A stretch of 64,000 bases of DNA from Bifidobacterium catenulatum PV20-2 (GTDB lineage: Bacteria; Actinomycetota; Actinomycetes; Actinomycetales; Bifidobacteriaceae): NCBI RefSeq assembly GCF_000800455.1, contig NZ_CP007456.1:1736001-1800000 (forward strand). Direction: 5' to 3'. Of the stretch, positions 42,408 to 52,080 are shown piece after piece; the stretch's first letter is position 1; the number at the start of each line of letters is the position of its first letter. The translations under genes and the position numbers were made by a program. The notes beneath the pieces were generated by a model. The model saw only the letters and a program-made list of their open reading frames with translations, was not told the DNA's origin and made no database searches.

Positions 42408-44807
42408 TTACTTGGCTTCCTCGAACCATTCACGTTCGGAACCGTCGCCCAAGGTGACATGACCAGTTTCGCCGCTCATATGCTTGACGCGGTGCGCGAT
42501 CTCCTCGTGACGTCCGTGCACCATCGGGCGCTGCACCGGGTTGCCCAAGTAGCCGCAGGTGCGCTTGGTCACGTTGCAGTGGTCCGGGTCGGAGTTGCCG
42601 CACTCCGGGCACTTGAAACCTTCCTCAGTGGGCTCGAAGTCGCCTTGGAATCCGCAATCGTAGCAGCGGTCGATCGGCGTGTTCGTACCCAGGTAGCCGA
42701 TGCCGATGTTGTAGGCGTAATCCCACACCGCTTCGAGTGCCTTGGGGTTGGACTGCAGGCACGGGAACTCGCAGTAGTTGATGAAGCCGCCGGACGCGTA
42801 GTACGGGAAGTCCTTCTCGTAGTTGAGCTTTTCCATTGGGGTTGGCTGCAGCCAGACCGGATAGTGGAAGGAGTTGGTGTAGAAGTCGTGGTCGGTCACG
42901 CCTTCCACTTCGCCGAACTTCTCGTGGTCCATACGGTTGAAGCGGTCGGTGAGGGATTCGGCCGGCGTGGAGTACACGGAGTAGTGGTAGCCTTCCGCGT
43001 CGCTCCATTCCTTGCACAGCTCGTTCATGCGCTTGACGATGGACAGTGCGAACTCCTTGCCTTGCGGATCCCAGCCGTGATCGCGCATCCAGTTCTTGCC
43101 GTAGAACACGCTGGTCGCCTCATACAGGCCAATGTAGCCCAGGGAAACGGTGGCACGTTCGTTGCGGAACAGCTGGTCGACGCTGTCGTTGGCGCCGAGG
43201 CGACCGAAGGCTCCGAAACGGAACAGGGTCGGCGCATTGACCGGCGCGGCCTGCTTACAACGCATGATACGGAATTGCAATGCCTGATGAGCCACGGCCA
43301 TACGCTCGTCGAAGATCTTCCAGAAGCGATCCTTGTCGCCGTGGGATTCCAGTGCAATGCGCGGAACGTTCACGGTGACGACGCCAAGGTTCATGCGTCC
43401 GTCTTCCACGTCCTTGCCGGTCGCCGGATCAATCCAACCCTGCAAGAAGGAACGGCATCCCATCGGGGCTTTGAAGGAGCCGGTGATCTTCACGATGTTC
43501 TCGTAGAAGATCACGTCCGGATACATGCGCTTGGTGGCGCATTCGAGGGCGAGCTGCTTCAGATCGTAGTTCGGATCGCCCGGATCGGCGTTCACACCAT
43601 GCTTGATGGTGAACACGAGCTTCGGGAAAATGGCGGTGTGGTGTTCGGAACCGAGGCCGCGGATACGGTTCAGGAAGATGGCACGTTGAATCTCGCGGGC
43701 GAACCAGTCGGTGCCCAAACCGAAGCCAACGGTCACGAACGGGGTCTGGCCGTTCGACACACGATTGGAGTTGATCTGGTATTCCATGGTCTGCATGGCG
43801 TCGTAGATGGCCTTGCGGGTCTGGATCTTCGCCCACACCTCGCGCAGCTGCTGCAAACGACTGGCATCCTTGTTAAACGGCTCGTCCATCGGCAGGGCCG
43901 GACGGTCCTTTTCGAAATGCAGACGCTTCGGTTCGACATCCTTGGCCAAGCGTACCTGACGTTCGGCGATTTCAATCGGCAGATCGTCAGGCATGATCTC
44001 GTGGGCCTGCTCAAGGAATTTATCGTAATCTTTCCTGGCATATTCAACGAAGTGCTCATCGGCACGGTTGGCGGTCTGGCCGCCGTATTGGCTGGAAGCC
44101 ACGTCCTTCATGATCTGGGTAATCTGCGTGGCAGCGATAGAGATACTGTTCGGCGATCCCATCGGCGCGTTGCCGAGGGTGAAGCCGTTGGCGAGCATAT
44201 CCCAGTAGTTCGGCAGAGAGCAGTTGGATTGTGCGGTGAACGGCGAGTAGTCGGCGTCGTGGAAGTGGATGTCACCCTTCATATGGGCGTTGGAAACCGC
44301 GTCCGGCAGCATGGAGAAGGCGGACGCCTTGGACACCGCACCCGCCAGCAGATCGCGCTGGGTGGAGTAGACGTTGGAATCCTTGTTGGCGTTCTCGCGC
44401 ACCAGAGCCTCGTCACGGTTCACCAAACGCTTGACGGCTTCGTTGATGTCGGTGGCCTTGGCACGTTCGATGTCTTTGTTCAGACGGTAGTTGGTGTACG
44501 TGCGCGCCACATCGTACAGGTGGTCTTCAATCAGGCTGTGTTCAACGAGATTCTGGATGTCTTCGATCTTGGCGGGACCGTTGTAACGATCCTTGATTTC
44601 GGCTTCGACCTGATTGGCGATATCACGGATCAGCTGTTCCTCCTGCGGCCCGATCTTCTTATCAAGGTCGGCGAAGGCTGACTTCACCGCGCTGATGATG
44701 TTGATCGGATCGAAGTCGACCACACGACCGTCGCGCTTCTCAACGAGCACCTTACCGGTTCCCGTTTTAACGGTTGCGGAGACGGCATTCAGAGCCTGCG
44801 TTTCCAT
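42408..44807 (-). CDS. nrdD: Anaerobic (class III) ribonucleoside-triphosphate reductase
   Basis: This is a 799-residue class III ribonucleotide reductase that makes dNTPs without oxygen. An N-terminal ATP-cone is seen (VEKRDGRVVDFDPINIISAV). The barrel contains FHDADYSPFTAQSNC and the cysteine-bearing MGCRSFLQGW. The C-terminal zinc site has CYDC and CPEC. The glycyl radical is expected at G752 in VTKRTCGYLGNP. AAAGGATG precedes the start. Two NrdR-box-like sites lie upstream. nrdG follows. Confidence 0.97.
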   Translation of the reverse strand: METQALNAVSATVKTGTGKVLVEKRDGRVVDFDPINIISAVKSAFADLDKKIGPQEEQLIRDIANQVEAEIKDRYNGPAKIEDIQNLVEHSLIEDHLYDVARTYTNYRLNKDIERAKATDINEAVKRLVNRDEALVRENANKDSNVYSTQRDLLAGAVSKASAFSMLPDAVSNAHMKGDIHFHDADYSPFTAQSNCSLPNYWDMLANGFTLGNAPMGSPNSISIAATQITQIMKDVASSQYGGQTANRADEHFVEYARKDYDKFLEQAHEIMPDDLPIEIAERQVRLAKDVEPKRLHFEKDRPALPMDEPFNKDASRLQQLREVWAKIQTRKAIYDAMQTMEYQINSNRVSNGQTPFVTVGFGLGTDWFAREIQRAIFLNRIRGLGSEHHTAIFPKLVFTIKHGVNADPGDPNYDLKQLALECATKRMYPDVIFYENIVKITGSFKAPMGCRSFLQGWIDPATGKDVEDGRMNLGVVTVNVPRIALESHGDKDRFWKIFDERMAVAHQALQFRIMRCKQAAPVNAPTLFRFGAFGRLGANDSVDQLFRNERATVSLGYIGLYEATSVFYGKNWMRDHGWDPQGKEFALSIVKRMNELCKEWSDAEGYHYSVYSTPAESLTDRFNRMDHEKFGEVEGVTDHDFYTNSFHYPVWLQPTPMEKLNYEKDFPYYASGGFINYCEFPCLQSNPKALEAVWDYAYNIGIGYLGTNTPIDRCYDCGFQGDFEPTEEGFKCPECGNSDPDHCNVTKRTCGYLGNPVQRPMVHGRHEEIAHRVKHMSGETGHVTLGDGSEREWFEEAK

Positions 44808-44906
44808 TCATCATCCTTTCCGGGTCGGACCCCATCCGACCAGGTTTTCATGCTTTGTTTCGCATGCCATATGTTTTCTACGTCCATAGACTCTACGCCA
44901 TAGACA

Positions 44907-44954
44907 GCACTAAATGTAGTAGCGGCACGCCGACAGTAAGACTATATATTCCAT
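44907..44954. promoter_or_regulatory. Candidate NrdR box pair
   Basis: GCACTAAATGTAGTAG (44907-44922) and AGACTATATATTCCAT (44939-44954) resemble the NrdR consensus acaCwAtATaTwGtgt. They are spaced 32 bases, about three helical turns, as expected for cooperative NrdR binding. The first matches all core positions and the second all but one. No other feature was seen in the 44808-45131 gap. Confidence 0.5.
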
Positions 44955-45131
44955 TTTTGGCTTGATTCCGCCATTCCTTAACCTGTGTGACAAAGGTAAC
45001 GGTTTCGCCACGGAGTGTCGCCCGAGTGTCGATTTGACGCAGGCACCGAAGAGGGACTATACAAGGCGGGGTACCCTCACACGATTCGAACATGTGTTTC
45101 ATTTGTCCGCAAGATGATGGAGTCTTGAACT

Positions 45132-46412
45132 ATGACTTGGAACCAGGATTACACACCCCCGGCAGCGCAATCGAACAGCAAACCGCTGCCGCGACTGGCC
45201 GGCGAAACCACCGCTGACAACCCCTGGCCGGTAAGTCTGCTCAGCGAGAAATTCCACATGGCCGTTGAACGGTGGCCATCGGTTTGGGTGGCCGGGCAGA
45301 TCACACAGATCAACACCAGACGTCAGGGCAGTGCCTACATCACGTTGCGCGATGATTATCAGGACATTGCGTTGGAGGTCAACGGCTTCGGACAGTTCGC
45401 CGCAGCAGCCACTCCTTTCGTGCAGGGCGATCGTGTCATCATCCACGGCAAACCGAATCTGTGGATGAAACGCACCTCCCTGTCTTTACGCGGTGACGCC
45501 ATCATCGCCGCAGGCGCGGGCGGCAGCCTGAAAGCCATGATCGACGAATTACGCAAGAAGCTTAAAGGCGAAGGATTGTTCGACGCCGACCGCAAGCAGC
45601 CACTACCAGAGTTTCCGCATTGCATCGGTCTGATTTGCGCCCCGCAGGCCCGCGCGGAAGGCGATGTCATCACCAATGTGAGATTGCGTTGGCCTGTTGT
45701 CGATTTCAAAGTAACGCATGTGCATGTGCAGGGTGAGCAGTGCCCTTCCGACGTGATCAAGGCGATCGCGCAGATGGATGCCGATCCCGACGTCGATGTA
45801 ATCATTGTAGCCCGTGGCGGCGGCGCTTTCGAAGATCTGATCGGATTTTCCGACGAAGGTGTGGTGCGCGCCGCGGCAGCCTCCCATACGCCGTTGATTT
45901 CCGCGATCGGTCATGAGGATGATTGGACATTGCTTGATTTGGTCGCCGACTTGCGTGCATCCACGCCAACGGATGCGGCAAAGAAAGTCGTGCCAGACGT
46001 TCGTGAGCAGATGCAACTCATCAATGTGAACATCGAACGCATGCGCATGCGCATCGACGCCACCGTCAACAATGAAACAAGACTGATCGAAGGCTATGCG
46101 AACCGTCCAAGCCTTACACAGCCGCTCACCATGCTGGAACCGCATCAGCGTCTCATCGACGACGCAAGAACCCGCATGAGAATCGGCTTGACACGTATTC
46201 TTGACGACGCAAGTCTCACCATCGAAAAAGCGCACGCTTCACTGACCGCGCTTAGCCCACAATCCACCCTCAACCGAGGCTATGCGGTAGTGCAGGGAGC
46301 GGACGGCCATGTAATCGACGATGCGAACGCCGTGAACACCGGCGACCAACTCACCATGACATTGAAGCACGGCATGATCGTGTCCGAAGTCACCACCGTA
46401 ACGAAGGAGTAG
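45132..46412 (+). CDS. xseA: Exodeoxyribonuclease VII large subunit
   Basis: This 426-residue protein degrades single-stranded DNA bidirectionally together with XseB. The N-terminal OB fold reads VWVAGQITQINTRRQGSAYI. The catalytic domain follows, with IGLICAPQARAEGDVITNV, then VARGGGAFEDLIGFSDE, then LISAIGHEDDWTLLDLVADL and STPTDAAKKVVPD, all hallmarks of XseA. It ends with SPQSTLNRGYAVVQ. xseB begins two bases after its stop. Confidence 0.96.
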   Translation: MTWNQDYTPPAAQSNSKPLPRLAGETTADNPWPVSLLSEKFHMAVERWPSVWVAGQITQINTRRQGSAYITLRDDYQDIALEVNGFGQFAAAATPFVQGDRVIIHGKPNLWMKRTSLSLRGDAIIAAGAGGSLKAMIDELRKKLKGEGLFDADRKQPLPEFPHCIGLICAPQARAEGDVITNVRLRWPVVDFKVTHVHVQGEQCPSDVIKAIAQMDADPDVDVIIVARGGGAFEDLIGFSDEGVVRAAAASHTPLISAIGHEDDWTLLDLVADLRASTPTDAAKKVVPDVREQMQLINVNIERMRMRIDATVNNETRLIEGYANRPSLTQPLTMLEPHQRLIDDARTRMRIGLTRILDDASLTIEKAHASLTALSPQSTLNRGYAVVQGADGHVIDDANAVNTGDQLTMTLKHGMIVSEVTTVTKE

Positions 46413-46414
46413 CA

Positions 46415-46699
46415 ATGACCAACGAAACCACCCCCGCATCCAGCCTGACCGACAAGGAACGCGAAGCCATCGCACAAATGCCTTATGAAGAGGCTCGAGA
46501 TCAGCTCATTCAGGCCGTGCAGGCACTTGAAGCCGGCGGACTTAACCTTGACCAGTCCATGCGCCAGTGGGAGCTTGGCGAGGCTCTTGCCAAGCGCGCC
46601 CAAAGTTTGCTCAGCGAAGTACGCGACAAGCTTGACGCAGCACAGGCGGAACAGGCCACTGCGGCCAATACCGCTGGCACGCAAGACAATCTGGCCTGA
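46415..46699 (+). CDS. xseB: Exodeoxyribonuclease VII small subunit
   Basis: This is the 94-residue small subunit. The helical hairpin has MPYEEARDQLIQAVQALEAG, then LNLDQSMRQWELGEALAKRA, as in other XseB proteins. AAGGAG at the end of xseA serves as its ribosome-binding site, so the two are translationally linked. A hydrophilic tail of about 20 residues follows. Confidence 0.94.
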   Translation: MTNETTPASSLTDKEREAIAQMPYEEARDQLIQAVQALEAGGLNLDQSMRQWELGEALAKRAQSLLSEVRDKLDAAQAEQATAANTAGTQDNLA

Positions 46700-46724
46700 A
46701 AATACCGCCAATACATCGTTTTCC

Positions 46725-46774
46725 ATGACTGTGCGCCACACGTTTTTACAAGGCGTTATATGGCGTACAGTCAT
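46725..46774 (+). terminator. Hairpin after xseB
   Basis: ATGACTGTGCGCCA and TGGCGTACAGTCAT pair over 14 bases (one G-T) around a 22-base loop, 26 bases after xseB. The tail is not U-rich. Confidence 0.45.
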
Positions 46775-46843
46775 GCAGAAATTTCGGATTTCTTCATTTC
46801 GGCACCACACTCGTCCGGAATGTGTGTAGAATGAAGATTCGTT

Positions 46844-46916
46844 GCCTCAGTAGCTCAGTGGATAGAGCACTTCTCTCCTAAAGAAGGTGTCGTAGGTTCG
46901 ATTCCTATCTGGGGCA
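46844..46916 (+). tRNA. tRNA-Arg (CCT anticodon)
   Basis: This is a 73-base cloverleaf. The acceptor GCCTCAG pairs with CTGGGGC, the D-arm is AGCTCAGTGGATAGAGC, and the anticodon stem is CTTCT/AGAAG with loop CTCCTAA giving CCT. The T-arm contains GTAGGTTCGATTCCTAT. The discriminator is A and CCA is not encoded. Confidence 0.96.
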
Positions 46917-46967
46917 CTTTATTTTATGCGGATACGCAGCCGATACGTAGTTGTGCCGACACTCTTC

Positions 46968-48065
46968 TCACACGTCGAATTGCACGGTTGCCAGCAACGC
47001 CTTGTGATCACTTCCATCGATTTTCAACGATTTGACCCGACCGGCCAACATGCCGGAATCCAATACGATATGGTCAATGCCCGCGAATGTTGGCACATAA
47101 TCGATATTCGCAGGCCATGTGAACACCAATCCCCCAGCCGCCTGCTTGGCCGCATCCGTAAACCGCGCTCCCAAGAAATTACGGAACGGCGCATGATCGT
47201 CGGTCGCGTTGAAATCGCCCATGAACACGTACCTGCGAGACGTATCGTACCGGAGTCGACCAAGCTCATCCAATGAACGCTTCCACTGCTGCCAATATCC
47301 ATCGGTCGGAGACGTGGTATGTACCGAAACGAAACGGATCTGCGTCTGACCATCATTGAATGCAACCGTGGCTCCTGGCATGAACGACGCACTCGAATCA
47401 ACATCATCATCAGCTGGATCAACAAGCGGACTCGCCGACCACAAACCATTGCCATACACGCCGTCTGAACTTGCCACCTGCGCATACGGCAGCAAATCGC
47501 CAATACCAGCCTTGTTCAACTCGTCCACGAAAGCATCGGTCGTTTCTTGCAATGCCAGCACTTCCACACGCTCGCTACGCACCACATCAACGATTTCCTG
47601 CGCGTCGGCACGACCCTTAAACACATTGCATGTCATCAAACGAGCATAATCATCCTGCGTATTGGCGGACGCTCCCGAAACCGCTGCAATCGCGGCACGC
47701 GGAAGCTTCGTTTCATTGTAGAAAAACGGATACTGCCACCATACTTGCAACGCGATCGTCGCAATCGCCAGCAATACCGACATTGTTCGCTTCGAAACAA
47801 TGCCGCAAATCAGCGCAATCACCGCAAGAATCGCGAACCAAGGCACCAACGAAACGATAATGGGAACATATGGCCACGCCTGAATCTCAGCAGGCAGTAT
47901 GTGCGAAACAGTGCCCAGCAAAGCTGCAAGCGACAAAATGCCAGCCAGAAAACCGCATATGATATTGCGCACGCGATGCGACTTAGTTTTCTTCAACGTG
48001 CGAATAGGCTTAACAGCCTTCGCCTGCGCCGTACGCGGTTTCGTAGGCGTACCAGACCGTGCCAT
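46968..48065 (-). CDS. Membrane endonuclease/exonuclease/phosphatase-family protein
   Basis: This 365-residue protein has a basic N-terminus, three hydrophobic helices at about 35-55, 65-90 and 98-115, then an extracytoplasmic EEP domain. Catalytic motifs are present: LMTCNVFKGRAD, EVLALQETTD (metal-binding Glu), VFMGDFNATDDHAP and GSDHKALLATV with the terminal Asp-His. Relatives cleave phosphodiesters of nucleic acids or phospholipids. The ATG at 48065 has GGAGG upstream; the frame is open to 48095. It is convergent with the tRNA gene. The substrate is unknown. Confidence 0.88.
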   Translation of the reverse strand: MARSGTPTKPRTAQAKAVKPIRTLKKTKSHRVRNIICGFLAGILSLAALLGTVSHILPAEIQAWPYVPIIVSLVPWFAILAVIALICGIVSKRTMSVLLAIATIALQVWWQYPFFYNETKLPRAAIAAVSGASANTQDDYARLMTCNVFKGRADAQEIVDVVRSERVEVLALQETTDAFVDELNKAGIGDLLPYAQVASSDGVYGNGLWSASPLVDPADDDVDSSASFMPGATVAFNDGQTQIRFVSVHTTSPTDGYWQQWKRSLDELGRLRYDTSRRYVFMGDFNATDDHAPFRNFLGARFTDAAKQAAGGLVFTWPANIDYVPTFAGIDHIVLDSGMLAGRVKSLKIDGSDHKALLATVQFDV

Positions 48066-48379
48066 ACATCCTCCAACATGGGCATTGCGTTCCATCAGTC
48101 AATACATCAATCATCAAATCAGCCATCAAAACCGAGTTCATGACGAACGCCATCGGCAATAGTGCGGCTTCATAGTACCCCAACTTCCACATTCGCCGGC
48201 AAATAGTCGCAATCGTCTCCATAAATTTAACGAAAAACAATCGAAACACAAAAATCACCATATTGCCCCCAACCATTAAATGCTATTATGCTGGACGCAT
48301 AAGAAATCGTAACTAATAGGGGTACGACGCCTTACGCAAGAGCAATGGCTGCTCATGTATACCGAGAGGGAGCTATACC

Positions 48380-49054
48380 ATGCTGGAACTTGACCACGTG
48401 GGGTTTTCGTATGGAAAACGTCTGATTTTAGACAATGCGAGCGCGTTATTCGAAGAAGGTTCGACAACGGCAATAATGGGACCTTCCGGCTCAGGAAAGA
48501 CCACTTTGCTGCGTTTGATGGACGGTTCTTTACAACCAGACACTGGCTCCGTCACCATTGATGGCGCAAATGTCAATTCCATTGATCGAAAAAATCTTCT
48601 CGGATCTTTATGCATGCGCATATTTCAGGATTACAGGCTCATTCCATATCTTAACGTGCGAGAAAACATCATGTTGGCGTTTGAAGCGGCGCATAAGAAC
48701 CTCGGACAAACCAAGATTAAGGAAACTTCCCGCGCTGAAAACAACACAATCGATAACTTGCTTGAAGAAGTGCATTTAGCAGGCTATGCAAACCATTTGG
48801 CTGGCCAATTGTCAGGAGGAGAACAGCAACGTGTGGCCATCGCACGCGCGATCGCCATGAAACCACGTGTGATTCTCGCGGATGAACCCACCGGCGCGCT
48901 TGATGAGGAAAATACGCAGGCAATCGCAACATTGCTTTCAGATATTGCCCACAAAGAGCGATCCATTGTCATAATCGCAACGCATGACGCTACGGTCGCG
49001 CAGCACAGTGACCGCATTGTGCGCATTCAGGACCACAAGTTGGTGGAGCAATGA
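48380..49054 (+). CDS. ABC transporter ATP-binding protein (MacB/LolD type)
   Basis: This 224-residue ATPase shows Walker [13 protein letters not shown]-loop [12 protein letters not shown], signature [15 protein letters not shown], Walker [13 protein letters not shown] and the H-loop IIATHD. It belongs to the group that works with FtsX-type permeases. GGGAG precedes the start. Its stop overlaps the permease start as ATGA. Confidence 0.93.
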   Translation: MLELDHVGFSYGKRLILDNASALFEEGSTTAIMGPSGSGKTTLLRLMDGSLQPDTGSVTIDGANVNSIDRKNLLGSLCMRIFQDYRLIPYLNVRENIMLAFEAAHKNLGQTKIKETSRAENNTIDNLLEEVHLAGYANHLAGQLSGGEQQRVAIARAIAMKPRVILADEPTGALDEENTQAIATLLSDIAHKERSIVIIATHDATVAQHSDRIVRIQDHKLVEQ

Positions 49055-51423
49055 ATGGCATGCCTAACCACAGCACTGGAATCACGAGGCACGTTACCTC
49101 TGGATATTTGAGATTCCATCCGATGCTCACCATCTCACTCTTTGTGGTGGCATTATTGTCGGCGATGCTACCCGTGGTGGCCTTGAACAGCTTGGATCTA
49201 TACGTACAGGCCGCCAAAGAAGGCGCAGCAGGTCAATCCGGAGGGTACACATATCAAATTTCAGGAGGCAGCAACGATGTAGCCGAAGAACTCAGGCAAC
49301 AAGTCCAAAACGGTAAGGCCATCGGCGTCAAATCCACACAAGGATCAGTAGGCCTCACCTCCGCCAGCGGCTCTTCACGAAACACCATCGCAGACATAAC
49401 TTTCCTAACAGGCCCCTCACGATATGGCACGCTCATCGAAGGGCATCAGCCGTCGCAAAAAAACGAAATCTCCCTGTCTCGGACCGCAGCTGAACAAATT
49501 GACGCCCAGCTGGGAGATATAGTCACCGTGCAATGTGACGATTCCGCATTATCAAGCGACTATAAGCTCATTGGCATCACCGTCGATGCTGCGAACACCA
49601 ACACCGTGTACGCAACAGCAGTGTCTTCCAAAGACAATCTCCAAAACATACAAATGTGGCTCACCGACGATGACGCTACCGTAAATCAGGGAGAAGTCGC
49701 GAAAGAGAGCGCAACCAACAATGTCAATATCGGATACATCAAATCGACAATACGAAATGCCGAAGAAACGGTTCGTACTCGCGATCTGCCAGGATGCCAA
49801 TGGTACGGAATAGTTCTGTTCCTTTGCTTGTTGTGCGTACATATCGCAGTGATGACGGCATTCTTCCGAGCAAGTCAGTGTTCCGGAGATGCTGTGGTAG
49901 AAGCTCTGGTAGCTTGCGGATTCCCCCTCACCACCAGCAGATGGACAGTGTTCCGAGGATTGCTTATTTGCACAATACCCGGAGCCGCAATCGGCATCGC
50001 AGCCGGATATGCGGTATTCGGTCTTAGCTACAGGACCATAGGCAGCATATTCGCCCAATATTGGGAATGGCAACCATCAGTAACTTCCCTGCTGTCTGTC
50101 TTTTTTGTCGCAGCGATTTTGCTGTGCTCGCTATACTTGACATGGCTGGTTTTGTTCTTCCGCATATCCTTTAAGCATGACATCACAACCAGAAACGCAT
50201 TATGGTACATCATTCTCTCCTCGGCCGTTCTGATGTTTTCTTGTGTGGCGATAGAACGTTATCATGCAGCCGCATGGCCGTTTGGCGGATCAGTAGGCTC
50301 GGTCATGGGGGCTTGCGCTCTGGGGCCTATGCTCCTTTCACTGCCTTGGCTTTTCCGCACGCCAGCACAATGCAGTGCGGTAGAACGTACACGAAGTTTG
50401 TCTGCCCCAGTATGCGCATTGGCACTCTTATTGTTAGGTGCCAGCTCATTGTTTAGCGGGCAAATGATGATAGCGACAGGCAATTCGGATAATGGGCTGT
50501 TCATCGCCGATTATTTGACTCAGGATGACTTGAACTATCTTGCCGGCAAATATCCCGAGACTCTAGACAAAGCCATCGTGCTCACGGCACCGGATGAATC
50601 CCGGTATCTGGTCCGCGCCGCAACTTCCCATGCTTACGATTGCGTCACTCAACATGGTTCCGACGACGCGGATTGCTACTCAGATTCCGATAATGAAACC
50701 ACTGTCATGCTTGTTGATAGCAACTCATCTTTAGCTGGTAAAACCAACGACGTTCATATTGCCGAAGGCGGTAACACTGGTATCATTCTCATTGATCCAA
50801 CAACCCAAAAAATAACTCAGGCAGCACAAGTTCCCACCGAGGGCACCGATTCGCTGCTCAATGATTACACCATGCCTGGCGTGGTTCTTGGAATCGACTC
50901 ACCGCAGGCAAAGACGCTTGGACTTGCACCGAGCAACCGGCATACTCTCGTTATTACTGATTTCCCGTCAATTGCTTCCGGCGTTCGCGATTCGATTCGA
51001 TCCGACATCATTAACCGTTGTGGGTATGCATTCATTACCGAACACGACACCACCTCTTACCGCTCCTACGTGGCACGTGCCATTGCCATGCCGGCTTTGG
51101 CTACGATTATCAGCGGCCTGACATTCGCCGCATTGGCTATATCAACCCGTCAATCGCAGTCAGCGTTACGCTGGACTCTTCAAGAATTCGGTGCATCACG
51201 ATTCCAGCTCATGCGCTTGTTCAAACCTTTAGGAATAACCATGTCGCTGGGATCAACCATAGCCGTATTCTTGGGGTGGCTGGGCTCGCATCCTTGGATT
51301 GTTGCGCCCGCGAACGAATTCGGCACCACTGGCTGGTGGTGGCTCATACCGCTACCTGTCATTTTTGTTGAAACGGCATTGTTCTGTTGGTGGTTTTCCC
51401 TGCCTGAGCGCCGCCATCAGTGA
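49051..51423 (+). CDS. FtsX-like ABC permease
   Basis: This is a 790-residue membrane protein. One helix at about 27-47 is followed by an extracytoplasmic domain of roughly 200 residues. Helices around 250-275, 298-325, 345-375 and 382-400 follow, then more helices, a second outer segment, and three C-terminal helices, the double FtsX arrangement. It overlaps the ATPase gene by four bases. Such pairs export lipids or peptides or act as stress sensors with a kinase; no kinase is adjacent. A hydrophilic stretch around 530-560 is rich in Asp and Ser. Confidence 0.85.
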   Translation: MNGMPNHSTGITRHVTSGYLRFHPMLTISLFVVALLSAMLPVVALNSLDLYVQAAKEGAAGQSGGYTYQISGGSNDVAEELRQQVQNGKAIGVKSTQGSVGLTSASGSSRNTIADITFLTGPSRYGTLIEGHQPSQKNEISLSRTAAEQIDAQLGDIVTVQCDDSALSSDYKLIGITVDAANTNTVYATAVSSKDNLQNIQMWLTDDDATVNQGEVAKESATNNVNIGYIKSTIRNAEETVRTRDLPGCQWYGIVLFLCLLCVHIAVMTAFFRASQCSGDAVVEALVACGFPLTTSRWTVFRGLLICTIPGAAIGIAAGYAVFGLSYRTIGSIFAQYWEWQPSVTSLLSVFFVAAILLCSLYLTWLVLFFRISFKHDITTRNALWYIILSSAVLMFSCVAIERYHAAAWPFGGSVGSVMGACALGPMLLSLPWLFRTPAQCSAVERTRSLSAPVCALALLLLGASSLFSGQMMIATGNSDNGLFIADYLTQDDLNYLAGKYPETLDKAIVLTAPDESRYLVRAATSHAYDCVTQHGSDDADCYSDSDNETTVMLVDSNSSLAGKTNDVHIAEGGNTGIILIDPTTQKITQAAQVPTEGTDSLLNDYTMPGVVLGIDSPQAKTLGLAPSNRHTLVITDFPSIASGVRDSIRSDIINRCGYAFITEHDTTSYRSYVARAIAMPALATIISGLTFAALAISTRQSQSALRWTLQEFGASRFQLMRLFKPLGITMSLGSTIAVFLGWLGSHPWIVAPANEFGTTGWWWLIPLPVIFVETALFCWWFSLPERRHQ

Positions 51424-51475
51424 CCTTCGGATTCACATTCGCGCGTAATTGGACTTGCACGAATCGAATAATGAA

Positions 51476-51508
51476 AAATCCCGAGGAGCGGCGCTCGACT
51501 CGGGATTT
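51476..51508. terminator. Terminator shared by 5S rRNA and permease
   Basis: AAATCCCGAG and CTCGGGATTT form a 10-base-pair stem. The flanks are A-rich on the left and T/A-rich on the right, so it can act in both directions, ending the 5S transcript on the minus strand. Confidence 0.75.
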
Positions 51509-51519
51509 AAAAAAGTTTA

Positions 51520-51638
51520 AGTGCGGCGACATGCTACTCTCCCACACCCTCTCGAGTGCAGTACCATCGCCGTGCTAGGCCTTAGCTTCCGGGTTCGGAA
51601 TGGGACCGGGCGTCTCACCTAGGCTCTGATCACCGCAA
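51520..51638 (-). rRNA. rrf: 5S ribosomal RNA, solitary
   Basis: The minus strand reads TTGCGGTGATCAGAGCCTAG at the 5' end, then CCCATTCCGAACCCGGAAGC (conserved loop B/helix III), GCGATGGTACTGC and GGGTGTGGGAGAGTAGCATG, ending GTCGCCGCAC, all typical of actinobacterial 5S rRNA. No 23S sequence lies upstream (to the right) as it would in a complete rRNA operon. The 51639-52000 stretch contains no recognised gene. Confidence 0.92.
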
Positions 51639-52000
51639 GATGAAATAATACGCACACATGCCTCAATCACCAAATCACGGCGTGTCGCAACACGTTTGGC
51701 CACATCAGCCGCGCCGTGCTTTTAGCGCTTGCCTCAGGTTCAGGGCGAGCTCCGGAAGCCGCGTCAACGATGAGCATGTGTACAGTTATTCGAACCAATA
51801 TCAAGCACGCCGAGTCGCGTGGCATACGAATGCAAATCGACCATGATTCAACAGCATAGTTACCGAAGCATTTAACATGTTACGCGACATGCCATTGACA
51901 ACCTTCGCTTTTTTCTTTATCTCAAGTCAGGAAGAAAAGGGTGCTTACCCCTCTTATAGGGCGGAAACAACGATTGCAATCAACAGAAAAACATATACAA

Positions 52001-52042
52001 AAGACGGTTCCACACGATGTTTCCATCGCACGGAACCGTCTT
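52001..52042 (-). terminator. Terminator after aminotransferase
   Basis: AAGACGGTTCC and GGAACCGTCTT pair, with an inner CGATG/CATCG stem. The minus-strand tail TTGTATATGTTTTTC is U-rich. It lies 39 bases after the stop at 52081. Confidence 0.75.
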
Positions 52043-52080
52043 CACCGCAAAAACAACAGTCTCAACAAGCCATGCAGAAA

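Noticed and set aside
42324..44681. 785-codon plus-strand frame opposite nrdD
   Set aside because: It lies entirely within nrdD, has no ribosome-binding site or domain, and is explained by codon bias of the real gene.
46844..46916. tRNA-Arg as an integration site for a mobile element
   Set aside because: No integrase gene and no repeated tRNA 3' end was seen on either side.
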